Origin: Actinomadura cremea | Lineage (GTDB): Bacteria > Actinomycetota > Actinomycetes > Streptosporangiales > Streptosporangiaceae | Direction of reading: 5' to 3' | Assembly (NCBI RefSeq): GCF_014648495.1 | Contig: NZ_BMRF01000002.1 | Coordinates: 664,335 to 728,334, forward strand | DNA: 64,000 nt | In this document: positions 16,047 to 22,893 of the stretch, one piece after another | How the letters are laid out: each line of letters begins with the position of its first letter | Position numbering within the stretch: position 1 is the first letter of the stretch | Translations under genes and position numbers: made by a program | Notes under the pieces: generated by a model | Told to the model about the DNA's origin: nothing | The model's database searches: none | Seen by the model: only the letters and a program-made list of their open reading frames with translations

Positions 16047-16544
16047 ATGGGTTCGCAACAGGTCGCGGACGCGACCGCCGCGGTGGCGGTCGAGGCGATC
16101 GCCTTCCGGGTGACGCCGGACGGGGGCCTCGCGCACCGCGCGGCGACCGGCCCGCTGGACGCGGGGCGGCACCCCGACGCGGTCGCCCGCGACCTGCTCG
16201 GCCTCCCGCCCGGCACCACCGCGCACCTCCTGCACTCGACGAGCTGGCGGCACGAGCCCGGCGGCCGCGTCGTCCTCACCTACGCCTGCTGCCCGGACCC
16301 GTGCCCCGGCCTGCCCGCCGTCCGGCTGCCCGACCGGACCCCCATCGCCCGCGGGGACGGCCCGTCCAGCCCGTCCCCGGCCGCCCCGGGGCCCGCGCAG
16401 ATCGCCGCGCACGCCGCCCGCCACCTGGCCTTCCTGTGCCGCACCGACCCGGACGCCGCCGAGGCCGTCGCGTCCGTGCCCGGTCTCGCGGCCGCCCTGG
16501 ACGGCTGGTCCCCGGCCCCGGCCGGGCAGTTGCCCGCGCACTGA
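16047..16544 (+). CDS. Hypothetical protein, 165 residues
   Basis: I do not recognise a family. The protein is Ala/Pro-rich with a likely alpha/beta N-terminal half and a short Pro/Ser linker around residue 107. It has a Cys-Cys-x4-Cys pattern (CCPDPC, about 81-86), and His residues cluster near 60-70. There is no signal peptide or membrane helix. It follows the fusion gene by 58 bases on the same strand and precedes the first TetR duplicate. Third-position GC is high and in phase, which supports coding. Confidence 0.55.
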   Translation: MGSQQVADATAAVAVEAIAFRVTPDGGLAHRAATGPLDAGRHPDAVARDLLGLPPGTTAHLLHSTSWRHEPGGRVVLTYACCPDPCPGLPAVRLPDRTPIARGDGPSSPSPAAPGPAQIAAHAARHLAFLCRTDPDAAEAVASVPGLAAALDGWSPAPAGQLPAH

Positions 16545-16572
16545 CCCGCACCGGATGCGGAGCGTGGTCGAC

Positions 16573-16587
16573 TGATCGCATAAAGTG
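16573..16587 (+). promoter_or_regulatory. Promoter/operator of first TetR duplicate
   Basis: TGATCGCATAAAGTG ends five bases before the ATG at 16593. TAAAGT (16581-16586) serves as a -10 box only six bases from the start codon, so the transcript should be leaderless. It matches the second duplicate's upstream site at 12 of 15 positions. Confidence 0.5.
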
Positions 16588-16592
16588 TCGCC

Positions 16593-17210
16593 ATGGATCA
16601 TTCGGAGGGCGATCGGCTGCTCGACACGGCCACGCGGTTGTTCGCCGAACTGGGATACGACGGGACCTCCCTGCAGCTCATCGCGGACGCGGCCGGGGTC
16701 GATGTCGCGGCCGTCAGCGAGTACGGCGACGGCAAGGCGGGGCTGTACCGGGCCGTGATGCGGCACGTCCTGGCCGCCGAACGGGAGAGACTCCAGCCGG
16801 CGCTCGACGAATGGACCCCCGATCTGGCGGGTTACCTGCGGGAGGTGGACGCCTACCTGGACTTCTATGTGGAGCATCCCATCGTCATGATGCTGTGGCT
16901 GCAGCGCTGGCTGGGCGACGCCGCCGACGTTCCCGGCCTGGAGGAGGACTTCACCACCCCGCTGTCGCTGTGGACGGTGGAACAGTTGAGTCCTCTCATC
17001 GCGAGTGACATCGACCCCGACTACGTGGTGTGGACGGTCGTGTGGTGCGTCTTCGGCTTCCTCAGCGGCGGCATGGTCTACACGGACCTGAAGACCCGCA
17101 CGCAGCGGATGCGCGGCCACGGCGACGAGCGGCGCGAGCGGGAGGCCGTGGAAAGCTTCCGCGAGCACCTGCACAAGCTCATCGGCTGCATGTTCGCTCC
17201 GCCGTCCTAG
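16593..17210 (+). CDS. TetR-like regulator, first of a tandem duplicate pair
   Basis: A 205-residue protein with TetR-type DNA-binding helices (about 7-55): TSLQLIADAAGVD then AVSEYGDGKAGLYRAVM, where the usual YHHFxSKExLY turn is altered to EYGDGKAGLY. The ligand domain has a conserved core WxVVWCVFGFLxGG near 150. It is close to the protein encoded at 17283-17900 over the whole length, with strings such as RLFAELGYDGTSLQL and GDAADVPGLEE identical, so the pair arose by tandem duplication. No Shine-Dalgarno sequence is seen, fitting leaderless translation. Confidence 0.88.
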   Translation: MDHSEGDRLLDTATRLFAELGYDGTSLQLIADAAGVDVAAVSEYGDGKAGLYRAVMRHVLAAERERLQPALDEWTPDLAGYLREVDAYLDFYVEHPIVMMLWLQRWLGDAADVPGLEEDFTTPLSLWTVEQLSPLIASDIDPDYVVWTVVWCVFGFLSGGMVYTDLKTRTQRMRGHGDERREREAVESFREHLHKLIGCMFAPPS

Positions 17211-17261
17211 CGGCGCGGCACTCCGGCCGCCGACCCGCACCCTGCTCCGAGTGCCCCTTTG

Positions 17262-17276
17262 TGATCACGTACAGTG
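17262..17276 (+). promoter_or_regulatory. Promoter/operator of second TetR duplicate
   Basis: TGATCACGTACAGTG lies just upstream of the ATG at 17283. TACAGT (17270-17275) is a -10 box seven bases from the start codon. Two TGATCA palindromes (17262-17267 and 17275-17280) flank it. The likeness to the site before the first duplicate suggests common or cross-regulation. Confidence 0.5.
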
Positions 17277-17282
17277 ATCAGC

Positions 17283-17900
17283 ATGCACGGACCGGAATCG
17301 GCGCTGCTCGACACGGCCATCCGGCTGTTCGCGGAGCTGGGGTACGACGGCACGTCCCTGCAGCTCGTCGCCGACGCCGCCGGAGTCGACATGAAGAGCC
17401 TCCGCGCGTTCGCCGGCGACGGCAAGGCGGCGCTGTACCGGGCCGTGATGCAGTACGCCGCCGAGACCGAGGAGGAGGCGATGGCGCCCGCGCTCGAGGG
17501 GCTCACCATCGACCTGGCGGGCTACCTGCGGGTCACCGACGCGTACCTCGACTTCTACGTGGAGCGCACCGACGTCCTGGCGCTGTGGATGCACCGCTGG
17601 ATGGGCGACGCCGCCGACGTCCCCGGCCTGGAGGAGCACTACACCAAGCCGCCGGCGCTGCTGTACGTGGAGCGGGTGCGCCCCATGGCCCCGCCCGACG
17701 TCGACCCCGACCACCTGGTGTGGACGGTCGTGTGGTGCGTCTTCGGCTTCCTCACCGGCGGCCTCGTCTACAGCGACGGGACGATCGGGCCGGAGCGGCT
17801 GCGGGGCCAGGGCCTGCGCCCCCGCGACCCCGCGGCCGTCGAGCGCTTCCGCGCCCACCTGCACACGCTGGTCGCGCGCATGCTGATGCCGCTGCCCTGA
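17283..17900 (+). CDS. TetR-like regulator, second of a tandem duplicate pair
   Basis: A 205-residue paralogue of the preceding protein, sharing the DNA-binding helices (TSLQLVADAAGVD, GDGKAALYRAVM) and the C-terminal core WTVVWCVFGFLTGG. Differences concentrate in the recognition-helix segment (MKSLRAFA versus VAAVSEYG) and the far C-terminus, so DNA or ligand specificity may have shifted. ATG 17283 is preferred to GTG 17274, because the -10 box leaves no room for the latter. It is convergent with the substrate-binding protein gene, 19 bases apart. Confidence 0.88.
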   Translation: MHGPESALLDTAIRLFAELGYDGTSLQLVADAAGVDMKSLRAFAGDGKAALYRAVMQYAAETEEEAMAPALEGLTIDLAGYLRVTDAYLDFYVERTDVLALWMHRWMGDAADVPGLEEHYTKPPALLYVERVRPMAPPDVDPDHLVWTVVWCVFGFLTGGLVYSDGTIGPERLRGQGLRPRDPAAVERFRAHLHTLVARMLMPLP

Positions 17901-17919
17901 CCGCGGGGGCGGACCGGCG

Positions 17920-18915
17920 TCAGCGGCCGATCGAGCGGAGGTACTCGGCGAACTTCTCCAGGCCGTCGACGTTGCGCGGGCCGCTGATGCCCTCGTTGTA
18001 GTCGAGGACGAAGAACCTGCCGTCCTTCACGGCGGGCAGGTCGCGGGTGTGCGGGGACGTGCGGAGGAACTCGATCTTCTCCTTCGCCGGCTGATCCCCG
18101 TAGTCCATGATCATGATGACCTCGGGCTTCGCCTCGGCCACCGACTCCCACGACACGCGCGTCCAGCGTTCCTGCAGGCCGGCGAAGATTTTGCGGCCCC
18201 CCGCGAGCCCGATCACGTCGGTCGGCGGCACCTGCGCGCCCGCCGTGAACGCCTGGTCGGTGCCCGAGTCGTACAGGAACACCGGCACCGGGTCGCCCTG
18301 CGGCGCCTCCCGCCGGACGCCCGCGACCCGCCCCTTCAGCTCCGCGACGACCCGCGCCGCCTTCTCCTCCACCCGGAAGATCTTCCCGAGCCGTTCGAGG
18401 TCGCTGTAGAGGGCGTCGAACGGGGCGACCTTCTGCGGGAAACCGGGATAGTTGTAGCAGCTCTCGGTGTGCATGAAGCTCTGGACGCCGAGCCGGTCGA
18501 GGATCGCGGGGGTGATGCCGCGCTCCTCGCTGAACCCGGAGTTCCAGCCCGCCACCACCAGGTCGGCGCGGGCCCGCACCACGACCTCCTTGTTCAGCAG
18601 GTCGTCGCTGAGCATCTCGACCCGCGCGTACTCCGCCGCCCACGGCGACTCGGACACGGGCGGGTTCGCGGGCGGCATCACGTAGCCGTGGACGCGGTCG
18701 GTCAGCCCGAGGGCGAACAGCTTGTCGGCGCTGCCGCCCTCGTAGGCGACCGCGCGCTCCGGGACCGCGTACTCGACGGGCTCGCCGCAGCGCTGGACGG
18801 TGGCCGTCGCGGCCGCCGCGTCGCGCTCGACCTCGGCGCCGCAGCCGGTGACCAGCAGCGCCGCGGCGGTCGCGGCCGAGCCCAGCGCGGCACGGGGGGA
18901 TCGGGTCAGGTGCAT
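17920..18915 (-). CDS. ABC importer substrate-binding lipoprotein, siderophore/cobalamin class
   Basis: A 331-residue lipoprotein: basic start, hydrophobic stretch and lipobox LVTGC with the lipidated Cys at C25. The rest is a two-lobed class III (BtuF/FhuD-like) binding protein; ADLVVAGW and AKPEVIMIMDYG are the usual lobe-edge strands. It is the last gene of a permease-ATPase-binding protein operon. Ligands of this class are ferric siderophores, cobalamin, heme or cofactor F420 precursors. The upstream Zur-like boxes hint at a zinc- or metallophore-linked substrate. Ligand identity cannot be read from sequence. Confidence 0.9.
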   Translation of the reverse strand: MHLTRSPRAALGSAATAAALLVTGCGAEVERDAAAATATVQRCGEPVEYAVPERAVAYEGGSADKLFALGLTDRVHGYVMPPANPPVSESPWAAEYARVEMLSDDLLNKEVVVRARADLVVAGWNSGFSEERGITPAILDRLGVQSFMHTESCYNYPGFPQKVAPFDALYSDLERLGKIFRVEEKAARVVAELKGRVAGVRREAPQGDPVPVFLYDSGTDQAFTAGAQVPPTDVIGLAGGRKIFAGLQERWTRVSWESVAEAKPEVIMIMDYGDQPAKEKIEFLRTSPHTRDLPAVKDGRFFVLDYNEGISGPRNVDGLEKFAEYLRSIGR

Positions 18916-18925
18916 GGGACGCCTT

Positions 18926-19702
18926 TCAACGCGGGGGCCGGTGCAGGGTGTAGAGGAGTTGCGGGGCGCCGGTCAGCGGGTGCGGGACGACGCTCGCCGC
19001 GACGCCGAACACCGCGTCGACCAGCTCGGGCGTCAGGACGTCCGCGGGCGGGCCCGTCGCGACGAGCCGTCCGCCGGACAGCACGGCGAGCACGTCGCAG
19101 GCCGTCGCGGCGAGGTTGAGGTCGTGCAGGACGACCAGGACGGTGACCCCGCTCGCGCGCAGCAGTGACAGCAGCTCGATCTGGTGCCGGACGTCGAGGT
19201 GGTTCGTCGGCTCGTCCAGCACCAGGATCTCGGGCTCCTGCGCCAGCGCGCGCGCCAGCAGGACGCGCTGCCGCTCGCCGCCCGACAGGCCGAGCACGCC
19301 CCGGCCCGCGAGGTGCGCGATGCCGAGCCGGTCCATCGCCCGCGCGCACACCTCCCGGTCGTGCGGGCCGAGCGGGCGGGTGCCGGTCAGGTGCGGCGTC
19401 CGGCCGAGCGCCACGACCTCCTCGACCGTGAAGTCGAGGTCGACGGTGCCGTCCTGGGTGAGGGCCGCGACGATCCGGGCCGAGCGCCGCACCGGCATCC
19501 GCGCCAGGTCGTCCCCGCCGGCCCGGACCGTCCCCGACGTGGGCCGCAGCGCCCGGTACACGCAGCGCAGCGCCGTCGACTTGCCGCTGCCGTTCGGCCC
19601 GACCAGGCCCACGACCCGTCCGCCCGGGACGTCCAGCGACAGCTCCCGCAGCAGGTCGCGGCCACCGAGCGTCACCGACAGGCCGTCGAGCGCGAGGTCC
19701 AT
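18926..19702 (-). CDS. ABC importer ATP-binding protein, FecE/BtuD class
   Basis: The 258-residue ATPase has Walker A GPNGSGKST (35-43), signature LSGGERQ and Walker B EILVLDEP followed by TNHLD, then the His switch in VLHDLN. These features, including DEPTNHLD, are typical of metallophore importers. The start codon shares one base with the permease stop (TGATG), so the two are coupled. It energises the permease at 19702-20748 for uptake of the ligand bound by the lipoprotein at 17920-18915. Confidence 0.95.
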   Translation of the reverse strand: MDLALDGLSVTLGGRDLLRELSLDVPGGRVVGLVGPNGSGKSTALRCVYRALRPTSGTVRAGGDDLARMPVRRSARIVAALTQDGTVDLDFTVEEVVALGRTPHLTGTRPLGPHDREVCARAMDRLGIAHLAGRGVLGLSGGERQRVLLARALAQEPEILVLDEPTNHLDVRHQIELLSLLRASGVTVLVVLHDLNLAATACDVLAVLSGGRLVATGPPADVLTPELVDAVFGVAASVVPHPLTGAPQLLYTLHRPPR

Positions 19703-20748
19703 CACCGGCCCCCGAACACGTAGGCGCGGCGCCGCATCAGCGCGACGAACACCGGCACGCCGATCAGCGCGGTGATCGCGCCGAGCGGCAGCTCGCGCGG
19801 CGCCACGAGCGTCCGGGACGCCAGGTCGACCCACACCATGAACACCGCCCCCGCCAGGGGCGCGACCGCGAGCACCCGGCCGTGGACGGCGCCGACCACC
19901 ATCCGGACGAGGTGCGGCATGACCAGGCCGACGAAGCTGATCGCACCGCTCACCGCGACCATGACCCCGGTGACCAGCGACACCAGCACCAGCAGCGCCC
20001 GGCGGTGCCGGCCCGGATCGACGCCGAGGCTCGCGGCCGTCTCCTCGCCGAGCGCCATCGCGTCCAGCGCCCGCCCGCCGCGGTACAGCAGCGCGCAGCC
20101 CGCGACGACCGCCACGGCGACGACCGGGAGCGCGCCCCACGTCGCGGCGCCGAACCCGCCCATCGTCCAGAACAGGATCGTGCTCGTCGCCTCGCCGTCC
20201 GGCGCGAAGTAGACGATCACGCTCATCAGCGCCTGGAAGCCGAGCGCCATCGCCACGCCCGTCAGGATCAGCCGCAGCGGCGACAGCGCGCCCCGGCTCG
20301 ACGCGGCCGCGTACACCAGCAGGGACGCGGCCAGCGCGCCCGCGAACGCCCCCGCCGAGACCGCGTAGATCCCGAGCGCCGCGAGGCCGCCCGTCACCGT
20401 GACGAGCACCGCCCCGACGGACGCGCCCGACGAGACGCCGAGGACGAACGGGTCCGCGAGCGGGTTGCGCACCAGCGCCTGCACGGCCACGCCCATCGCG
20501 CTCAGCCCGGCGCCGACCAGCGCCGCCAGCAGCACGCGCGGGGTCCGGATCTGCCACACGATCTGGTAGGCGGTCGCCTCGTCCGCCGAGATCCGCCCGC
20601 CGGTCGCGCCCGCCCACAGGTACCGGGCGGTGTCGCCGGGCGGCATGGCGGCGGTCGCCCCGAATCCGATCGCCAGCACGGCCGACCCGGCGAGGACGAC
20701 CGCGAGGGCCGCGCACACGACGGCCGGGCGTTTGACAATGAAAATCAT
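19702..20748 (-). CDS. ABC importer permease, FecCD/BtuC family
   Basis: The 348-residue membrane protein has about ten helices and the FecCD hallmarks RTPRVLLAALVGAGLSAMG, VRNPLADPFVLGVSSGA and ISFVGLVMPHLVR. One permease gene serves both subunits as a homodimer. It is first in the operon; its start codon lies inside the first of two Zur-like palindromes (20739-20753), so metal-dependent repression is likely. It is divergent from the dehydrogenase gene. Confidence 0.95.
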   Translation of the reverse strand: MIFIVKRPAVVCAALAVVLAGSAVLAIGFGATAAMPPGDTARYLWAGATGGRISADEATAYQIVWQIRTPRVLLAALVGAGLSAMGVAVQALVRNPLADPFVLGVSSGASVGAVLVTVTGGLAALGIYAVSAGAFAGALAASLLVYAAASSRGALSPLRLILTGVAMALGFQALMSVIVYFAPDGEATSTILFWTMGGFGAATWGALPVVAVAVVAGCALLYRGGRALDAMALGEETAASLGVDPGRHRRALLVLVSLVTGVMVAVSGAISFVGLVMPHLVRMVVGAVHGRVLAVAPLAGAVFMVWVDLASRTLVAPRELPLGAITALIGVPVFVALMRRRAYVFGGR

Positions 20749-20811
20749 GTTCGCAGCACGCTAGCACGCTTCCCGGTGGCGGACGCGCCGTTTCGCATGG
20801 AAATGATTTCC
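20739..20811. promoter_or_regulatory. Two Zur-like palindromes controlling the metallophore importer
   Basis: TGAAAATCATGTTCG (20739-20753) overlaps the permease start codon, and GGAAATGATTTCC (20799-20811) is a perfect 13-bp palindrome 50 bases upstream. Both match 12 of 15 positions of the streptomycete Zur box TGAAAATGATTTTCA as I remember it. Fur- or DtxR-family binding is the alternative. Confidence 0.5.
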
Positions 20812-20894
20812 GTAATTAGTGCCACCCTGCTTCGGCCGGTGCGCACCGGGTACGCAGGGCCTGTTCGCTTCCCCGTACACGGAGGTCGGGAGTC

Positions 20895-21908
20895 ATGGCG
20901 GAGATGCTGGCCGGACGGCTGGACGTGCGGACCCGGCGGTTCGCCGTCACGGAGGTCCCGGTGCCCGAGCCGGGGTACGGGGAGGTGCGGATCGCGGTGA
21001 AGGCGGCGGGCGTCTGCCTGTCCGACCTCCACCTGATCGACGGCACCCTCAGCCCGCTCTACCTGCGGGGAGACGAGGTCACGCTCGGTCACGAGGTCGC
21101 GGGCGTCGTCGAGTCGGTCGGCGCGGGCGTGCGCCGGTTCGCCCCCGGACGGCGCGTCCTGCTGCAGGCGGGCGAGGCCGACCTCGACGGCACGGTCTTC
21201 ACCCGGGGCGTCGACTACGACGGGGGCTGGGCCCAGTTCGCGGTCGCCGCCGAACGGACGGTCGTCCCGATCCCCGACTCGCTCCCGTTCGAGCAGGCGT
21301 GCATCATCCCCGACGCCGTCTCGACGCCGTGGGCCGCGGTCGGCGCCACCGCGCGGACGCAGGCCGGGGAGGCCGTCGGCGTCTGGGGCCTCGGCGGGCT
21401 CGGCGCGCACGCCGTGAAGCTGCTGCGCCTCCTCGGCGCGGCCCCCGTCATCGCGATCGATCCCGTCGAGCGGGCGCGGGAGCGCGCGCTGCGGTTCGGC
21501 GCCGACCTCGCGCTCGACCCGGGCGCCGCCGATCTCCGCGACACCGTCAAGGCGGCCACCGGCGGGCGCGGGCTCGCCGTCGCGTTCGACTTCGCGGGCG
21601 TCTCCGCCGTGCGCGACCAGGCACTCGGCGCGCTGGGCAGGGACGGGCGGCTCGTGCTCGTCGGGCTCAGCGGGCAGCCGGTGACGATCGCCCACGACAC
21701 CCTGTTCAGCTACCTGCGGCAGCAGGTGCTCGGGCACTACGGATCCGAGCCCGAACACGTCGAGCAGCTCGTCCGGCTCGTCGAGCAGGGGCGTCTCGAC
21801 CTGGCCGAATCGGTCAGCGGTGTGCTGCCCCTCGCCGACGCGCCGCAGGCCGTCGACCGCCTCGCGAAGAAGGAGGGCAACCCGATCCGTCTCGTGCTGC
21901 AACCCTGA
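20895..21908 (+). CDS. Zinc-type alcohol dehydrogenase (MDR family) lacking the structural zinc loop
   Basis: A 337-residue medium-chain dehydrogenase: catalytic-zinc Cys in GVCLSD (about 39), GHEVAG (about 66), Rossmann motif GLGGLGAHAVKL (about 177-188) and D195 at the end of the second strand, which suggests NAD(H). The loop after residue 90 that normally carries four Cys for structural zinc has none (LLQAGEADLDG). It is divergent from the importer operon and ends with a stem-loop before the leucine-rich-repeat gene. Substrate unknown. Confidence 0.9.
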   Translation: MAEMLAGRLDVRTRRFAVTEVPVPEPGYGEVRIAVKAAGVCLSDLHLIDGTLSPLYLRGDEVTLGHEVAGVVESVGAGVRRFAPGRRVLLQAGEADLDGTVFTRGVDYDGGWAQFAVAAERTVVPIPDSLPFEQACIIPDAVSTPWAAVGATARTQAGEAVGVWGLGGLGAHAVKLLRLLGAAPVIAIDPVERARERALRFGADLALDPGAADLRDTVKAATGGRGLAVAFDFAGVSAVRDQALGALGRDGRLVLVGLSGQPVTIAHDTLFSYLRQQVLGHYGSEPEHVEQLVRLVEQGRLDLAESVSGVLPLADAPQAVDRLAKKEGNPIRLVLQP

Positions 21909-21924
21909 ACCCGCGGGAATATGC

Positions 21925-21946
21925 CCGACATCGAGAGAGATGTCGG
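21925..21946 (+). terminator. 8-bp stem-loop after the dehydrogenase gene
   Basis: CCGACATC (21925-21932), loop GAGAGA, GATGTCGG (21939-21946). It begins 17 bases after the stop codon without a strong T-run. It overlaps an in-frame ATG at 21940, which argues that the next gene starts further downstream. Confidence 0.45.
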
Positions 21947-21956
21947 TCGATGATCG

Positions 21957-21962
21957 TAAAGT
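21957..21962 (+). promoter_or_regulatory. TAAAGT -10 element for a leaderless leucine-rich-repeat gene
   Basis: TAAAGT is seven bases upstream of GTG 21970 and is preceded by TGATCG, as in front of the first TetR duplicate (16573-16586). The geometry fits transcription starting at the GTG. Confidence 0.45.
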
Positions 21963-21969
21963 GCCGCGG

Positions 21970-22893
21970 GTGGAAGCATCGGCCCTTGAAGCGAGACTGC
22001 GCGACCATCCCGGCGACACCGAGGCGTGGCTCGCCTACGGCGATCTGCTCGGCGGGCGAGGGGACGTCCGGGGCTCGCTGATCCGCCTCGAACAGCGGCG
22101 GGCGCGGGTCCGGCCCGCCGACCGCCCGCCCCTGGACCGCGAGATCGCCGCGCTCGTGGACCGTCACCGGGAAAGCTGGGACGCGGCGCTGCCGGCGGGG
22201 ACGACCGTCGTCGAACGCCGCCACGGGTTCGCCACGAAGGTCGCCGTCGTGTGGTCCGAGGACGCGCCCGTCCTCATCGAGCAGGCGCGGCGCGCCCCCT
22301 TCGTCACCGCGCTGCGCATCGAACCCGGCGACGTCGAGTACGGCGACGACTTCTACGACGACGGCGAGCCGGCCCCGACCGTCGAGACCGGCGCGCTCGC
22401 GACGCTCGACCTGCGCGGGCTCGCCGAACTCGACCTCTCCTACCTGCCCATCGGCCCGCTCGGCGCCGAGACCCTCGCCGTCTCGACGCTCCTGCGCAGC
22501 GAGGCGTCCCCCGCCGGTGCCAGGGCCGCCGCGGGCGAGAGCGGCCGGATCGAGACGCTCGACCTGCGGTACGGACGCGTCGGCGACGCGGGGCTCGCGG
22601 CCCTCGCGGCGTCCCCGAGCTTCCGGAGCGTCCGCCGCCTGCACCTGCAGCGCAACGACCTCACCGCCGAAGGCGTGCCCGCGCTCCACCTCTTCGCGGA
22701 ACTCACCGAACTCGACCTGCGCTACAACGACATCGGCGCGGAAGGGGTGCGAGCCCTCCTCGCGGCGCCGTTCACCGGCTCGCTCCGGCGGCTGCTCCTG
22801 AACCGCGACGACGTGGGAGACCACGGCGCGTCGCTGCTCGCGCACGCCCCCGAACTCCCGCCCGCACTGCGCATCCTGTGGAGGACCGCATGA
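21970..22893 (+). CDS. Repeat-companion (TIGR02996-type) domain plus leucine-rich-repeat protein
   Basis: About 307 residues from GTG 21970; an ATG at 21940 is an alternative but lies in a stem-loop. Residues 1-65 (HPGDTEAWLAYGDLLGGRGD, then RGSLIRLEQ) match the repeat-companion domain found with leucine-rich repeats in planctomycetes and myxobacteria. Residues 120-300 hold ribonuclease-inhibitor-type repeats: LDLRGLAELDLSYLPIG, LDLRYGRVGDAGL, LHLQRNDLTAEGV, LDLRYNDIGAEGV. It is probably a cytoplasmic protein-binding scaffold. The stop overlaps the start of the 2OG oxygenase gene by four bases (ATGA), so the two proteins are likely partners. Confidence 0.85.
   Translation: MEASALEARLRDHPGDTEAWLAYGDLLGGRGDVRGSLIRLEQRRARVRPADRPPLDREIAALVDRHRESWDAALPAGTTVVERRHGFATKVAVVWSEDAPVLIEQARRAPFVTALRIEPGDVEYGDDFYDDGEPAPTVETGALATLDLRGLAELDLSYLPIGPLGAETLAVSTLLRSEASPAGARAAAGESGRIETLDLRYGRVGDAGLAALAASPSFRSVRRLHLQRNDLTAEGVPALHLFAELTELDLRYNDIGAEGVRALLAAPFTGSLRRLLLNRDDVGDHGASLLAHAPELPPALRILWRTA

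Noticed and set aside
16047-16544. Longer minus-strand frames across the 165-residue gene
   Set aside because: Their translations are Arg/Gly-rich shadows, and the plus-strand gene keeps normal codon phase between its neighbours.
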